36,928 nt of DNA from Deltaproteobacteria bacterium (GTDB lineage: Bacteria > Desulfobacterota > Desulfarculia > Adiutricales > Adiutricaceae): the NCBI GenBank assembly GCA_031278635.1, contig JAITKA010000177.1, forward strand, positions 1 to 36,928, read 5' to 3'. The notes beneath the pieces were generated by a model. It made no database searches and was not told the origin of the DNA. It saw nothing but the letters and a program-made list of their open reading frames with translations. The translations under genes and the position numbers were made by a program. How positions within the stretch are numbered: the first letter of the stretch is position 1; every line of letters starts with the position of its first letter. Shown in pieces: positions 34,201 through 36,928 of this stretch.

Positions 34201-34256
34201 TAAGATTTTTTGACGGATTTTCGAACCGGGCCCACGGTGGTTCAAATTTTGACACA
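34193..34256. promoter_or_regulatory. Inverted repeat around the hdrA -35 region
   Basis: TGTGTCAA (34193-34200) and TTGACACA (34249-34256) are exact inverted 8-mers, 48 bp apart. One arm contains the -35 box. This spacing would put both half-sites on nearby faces of the helix, as for a looping or cooperative regulator. It may be chance, given the AT-rich context. Confidence 0.35.
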
Positions 34257-34768
34257 ATATCGCTACATTATTAGAAATATCAAATATTTTTATCGCTGGT
34301 TGGCCCATGCCAAAGCCCCGTTTTTGGCCCATCCCCGCGTCCCTTTAAGGTAAATTATAGCCTAACTGAACCGTTTCGAACAGCCCTCAAGGGGTGGCAA
34401 TAGAAAAAAATAGCCGCCAAAACGACCAAATTATTGACGGGCTTCGGCCCCCAGGGAAAAAACCCCCAGGCGAAATTTTTTTAAATGTGAATCGGCTATG
34501 TTAGCCCAGACCCCCGCCTCCAGGCGGTCCCCCGACGGCCCCCAACCGCCACCAGGCGGCCTAAACCGCCCCCCGGCCAATATATTCAGTCCATACCCAA
34601 TCTTACCCGCATTTAGCCCCTTTCCCGGGCCCACCCCGGCCCCCAGGCCCCGGCCTTTCGTCAACGGCCGAACCAACCCCCGCCGCCCCCAGGGGGCCGG
34701 TTCGGTTTAGGGTTTTTGACAAAAAATGCCCCCCTCGCCCCGCCCCGGCCAGTGGGCGGCCCCAGGGC

Positions 34769-36256
34769 CTAGTCGGATTGCCCATACCGTCCCAGATCCA
34801 AGACCGAGGTGGCCACCCTCCCGGCGAAGGCCGGATCGTGCTCCACGAAAACCAGGCCCGGGCGGCCGGCCAGGATCAAATCCTCGATCTGGGAGCGGCT
34901 GAAAACGTCAAGGAAATCCAAGGGCTCGTCCCATACGTACAGATGGGCGCGGCTCGACAGGCTGACGGCCAGAAGGGCCTTGCGTTTCTGCCCGGCGCTC
35001 AGGTTTTCCACCCTGGCCGCCAGATCGTCCTTGCCGAAACCCATGCGGTGGAGCAGGGCCCCAACCATGGTCACGTCGGCCCCCATGGCCCTGGCGAACC
35101 CCGGGACCGTACCGGCCATGGCCGGGATGCGTTGCGGGACGTAGGAGCGGATCAGGTCCCCCGGGATCCTCAGCTCCCCGGCCAAAACGTTCCCGGGGCC
35201 GCCGGCCAGAATGGACAGCAAAAGCGATTTGCCCGAGCCGTTGGGCCCCTTGACCGCCAGGCGCTCGCCCCGATCCAGGGTCAGATCGAGCCCTTCCAGT
35301 ATCCCGGTCCCGCCGTAACCCAGCCTGAGGCCCCGCCCCTCGATCATACGCCGGGCCCGGAAGGTGAGGGGGCTCACGCTCACGGGCGGGTTTAATTCCG
35401 CCGTCCATTGGAAGGAGCGCTTGGCCTCAAGGGCGTCTTCCCGGCGCGTGGCCACCGCCTTGGCCCGCTTGGCCATTTTGGCCGCCTTGTGGCCGATGTA
35501 GCCCCTATCGACCGGCCCGGCCCCATATTTACCCTTTTCGGTGCTTTGGGCCCAGTCGGCGGCCCTCTTGGCCGCTTGCCCCAAACGCTTGGTCTCCCTC
35601 GAGAGCGCCTTGGCCTCCCTCAGCTCGCTTTGGCCCCGCGCCTCATATTCCCGCCAATAGGACCCGAAGGAGCCCCGGTGAACCTCCGGCCCCGCCCGCC
35701 CGAGGGACAGAACGTGATCGACGGCCCCTTCCAGCAGGAAACGGTCATGGGAGACGACGACGAAGCCCCTTTTCCGGGCCAGGTACGAGGTCACGAGCCG
35801 CCTCCCGGTCTCGTCGAGGCCCCCGGCCGGCTCGTCGAGCAAGGGAAAGACGTCCCCCATGGCGAAAAGGGCGGCCAGCCCCACCTTGGTCGCTTCCCCG
35901 GGGCTCAGCTCGCCCTGGGGCCGCCCCAGGCAAGCCTCGGCCAGGGCCAAGGCGTCCGCCTCCCGGGCGAGCTCCCAGGGCTTAAGCCCCGGAAACATGG
36001 CCAGCAGCGCCTCACCCACCGGTCCCCCGCCCTGGCCCAGCCCGAAGGGAAAATAGATCGGCCTCGCGGCCATGGAGATCGTCCCCCCGTGGGCCAGCTC
36101 CCCGGCCAGAAGCCGCAAAAAGGTCGTCTTGCCCCGCCCGTTCCGGCCCACCAGGCCCAGGCGCCAGTCGTCGGAAAGGTCGAGGCTGAGGTTTTTGAAT
36201 ATCTCCGGGCCGCCGCCATAGCCGAAGGTCAAATTACGTATGGATATCATTGACAT
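34769..36256 (-). CDS. ABC-F ATPase of the Lsa/Vga ribosome-protection type
   Basis: A soluble protein with two ABC domains and no membrane segment; such proteins bind the ribosomal E site and displace antibiotics such as lincosamides, pleuromutilins and streptogramin A. The start MSMISIRNLTFGYGG at 36256 (495 residues) is preferred over the earlier in-frame ATG at 36316. AAGG lies 8 nt upstream. First domain: Walker A GRNGRGKT (about 38-45), signature LSPGEATK, Walker B FPLLDEPAGGLD, where the family usually has TNHLD. The linker carries VDRGYIGHKAAKMAKRAKA, a hallmark of Lsa/Vga proteins. Second domain: Walker A GPNGSGKS, signature LSAGQKRK, Walker B LYVWDEPLDFLDVFSR. It stands alone on the minus strand. 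Confidence 0.88.
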   Translation of the reverse strand: MSMISIRNLTFGYGGGPEIFKNLSLDLSDDWRLGLVGRNGRGKTTFLRLLAGELAHGGTISMAARPIYFPFGLGQGGGPVGEALLAMFPGLKPWELAREADALALAEACLGRPQGELSPGEATKVGLAALFAMGDVFPLLDEPAGGLDETGRRLVTSYLARKRGFVVVSHDRFLLEGAVDHVLSLGRAGPEVHRGSFGSYWREYEARGQSELREAKALSRETKRLGQAAKRAADWAQSTEKGKYGAGPVDRGYIGHKAAKMAKRAKAVATRREDALEAKRSFQWTAELNPPVSVSPLTFRARRMIEGRGLRLGYGGTGILEGLDLTLDRGERLAVKGPNGSGKSLLLSILAGGPGNVLAGELRIPGDLIRSYVPQRIPAMAGTVPGFARAMGADVTMVGALLHRMGFGKDDLAARVENLSAGQKRKALLAVSLSSRAHLYVWDEPLDFLDVFSRSQIEDLILAGRPGLVFVEHDPAFAGRVATSVLDLGRYGQSD

Positions 36257-36928
36257 GTTACGCGCCTTACCCCGAAACCACGGCCCAATGTCCCCAGACC
36301 GTGATTTGGAAACCATTGGGCGATAAGTTCGATGTCTATGAGGTGGAATGTGCGTAACGTTGGTGGACGCCGAGGCTAAAATCGGTGGGCAAAAAAGGGG
36401 GACAAAAAACCTCCCGGCTCCTTACCGGGCAACCCTTCCCATCATCGGCTGGCGCCCAGGGCTGGGGCATAATGCCCAATTCCCCTGGGTCCCATAAACA
36501 AAGTGACATCCACCATCGTTATCGAGATTAACGAGTAGAAATGCCCTTCATTTTGCCACCTTCTGGGTATAAGGGTTAATAAATTACCGCCTGGGTCACC
36601 GTTAGGACCAAGCAGCGTCTTTGGCCACCGTTCCTTGGGTTCTTTTGGGCTAACCCATGAACGGGCCGTAAAAAGTCTACGTTTTTATGCTCGGGTAAAA
36701 TAACCGTTCGATAAACTGACAACTTTGATTGACCAAGCGTAAATATTTGTGACCAATAAACCCAACAAGCTACTTTATGTTCGTAAATTATAACGCGTCA
36801 CTTTACCCGAGCGTCATCTCAGGCAACGCGTTTTTGACCCGAGTCCCAAACCCTCTAATTTAGCGTTTAAAATAGGCCGATTCCATAAAACGTTTTTCAT
36901 CGGGTAAACTGGATCTTATCATCCCAAG
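36257..36928. other. Intergenic, no gene supported
   Basis: Upstream of the ABC-F gene to the end of the window. No open frame with support. It holds a 10-bp inverted repeat pair at 36690-36811 and a further cgggtaaa at 36901. Confidence 0.45.
36690..36811. repeat. Inverted-repeat-bounded 122-bp AT-rich segment
   Basis: CTCGGGTAAA (36690-36699) and TTTACCCGAG (36802-36811) are exact inverted repeats; similarity continues inward (at-ac against gt-ac). The inside is AT-rich. The size fits a small MITE-like element, but no target duplication is seen. Confidence 0.35.

Larger units (their letters stand above)
33832..34768. other. Intergenic region with the hdrA leader
   Basis: No gene is supported. 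The right part (34430-34768) is GC-rich debris in which ccgaacc (about 34670) and ggttcgg (about 34699) could pair before tttagggttttt. The left part holds the long hdrA leader, about 330 nt from the predicted promoter to the start codon, without a recognised riboswitch. Confidence 0.45.

Overview
The window looks like a chromosomal piece of a GC-rich anaerobic bacterium, most likely a deltaproteobacterial (Desulfobacterota) lineage that runs the Wood-Ljungdahl pathway. The support is a metF / metV / mvhD / hdrA cluster with a long, double-FAD HdrA, in GC-rich genes rich in GCC, CTG and AGG codons. Spacers are long and often AT-rich, and there are several broken genes and repeats, so the genome appears to be decaying or rearranging. 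The lineage is inferred from gene content only.

Layout. 1-5.8 kb: a decayed repeat region holding at least five diverged copies of a leader module, three of them in front of members of an unrecognised small-protein family (one intact, two broken). It is bounded by two copies of the 3' end of an ABC-transporter ATPase gene, the second a frameshifted relic. 6.0-7.9 kb: an AT-rich insertion sequence with 16-bp perfect terminal inverted repeats and a full-length DDE transposase. 8.3-12.2 kb: a near-consensus promoter, a structured leader that may be a small RNA or attenuator, then uvrB and recJ. 12.2-13.5 kb: a 15-bp minisatellite and a lone IS200-type transposase. 13.7-15.7 kb: a fused AAA+/VWA metal-chelatase subunit. 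15.8-16.8 kb: a small zinc-ribbon membrane protein between two nearly identical 161-bp direct repeats.

16.8-26.8 kb: the main accessory island, a complete type I Wadjet anti-plasmid system (jetA, jetB, jetC, jetD). It is preceded, 52 bp upstream and on the same strand, by an 889-residue UvrD-like superfamily 1 protein whose Walker A is intact but whose Walker B/motif II is destroyed (DGASGF where DEAQDF is expected). JetB has a roughly 105-residue acidic tail with an AT-hook-like patch. jetC is preceded by a duplicated leader and a perfect palindrome. This helicase-like gene plus Wadjet combination is the best candidate for something not yet described.

27.5-28.1 kb (minus strand): a Phd/Doc toxin-antitoxin pair in which doc carries a frameshift. 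28.6-33.8 kb (minus): hdrA, mvhD, metV, metF, read in that order, predicted to couple methylene-tetrahydrofolate reduction to a flavin-based electron-transfer complex. hdrB and hdrC are not next to them. 34.8-36.3 kb (minus): an ABC-F protein of the Lsa/Vga ribosome-protection type.

All coordinates and motifs were read by eye. Family assignments rest on recognised motifs, and no database search was run.
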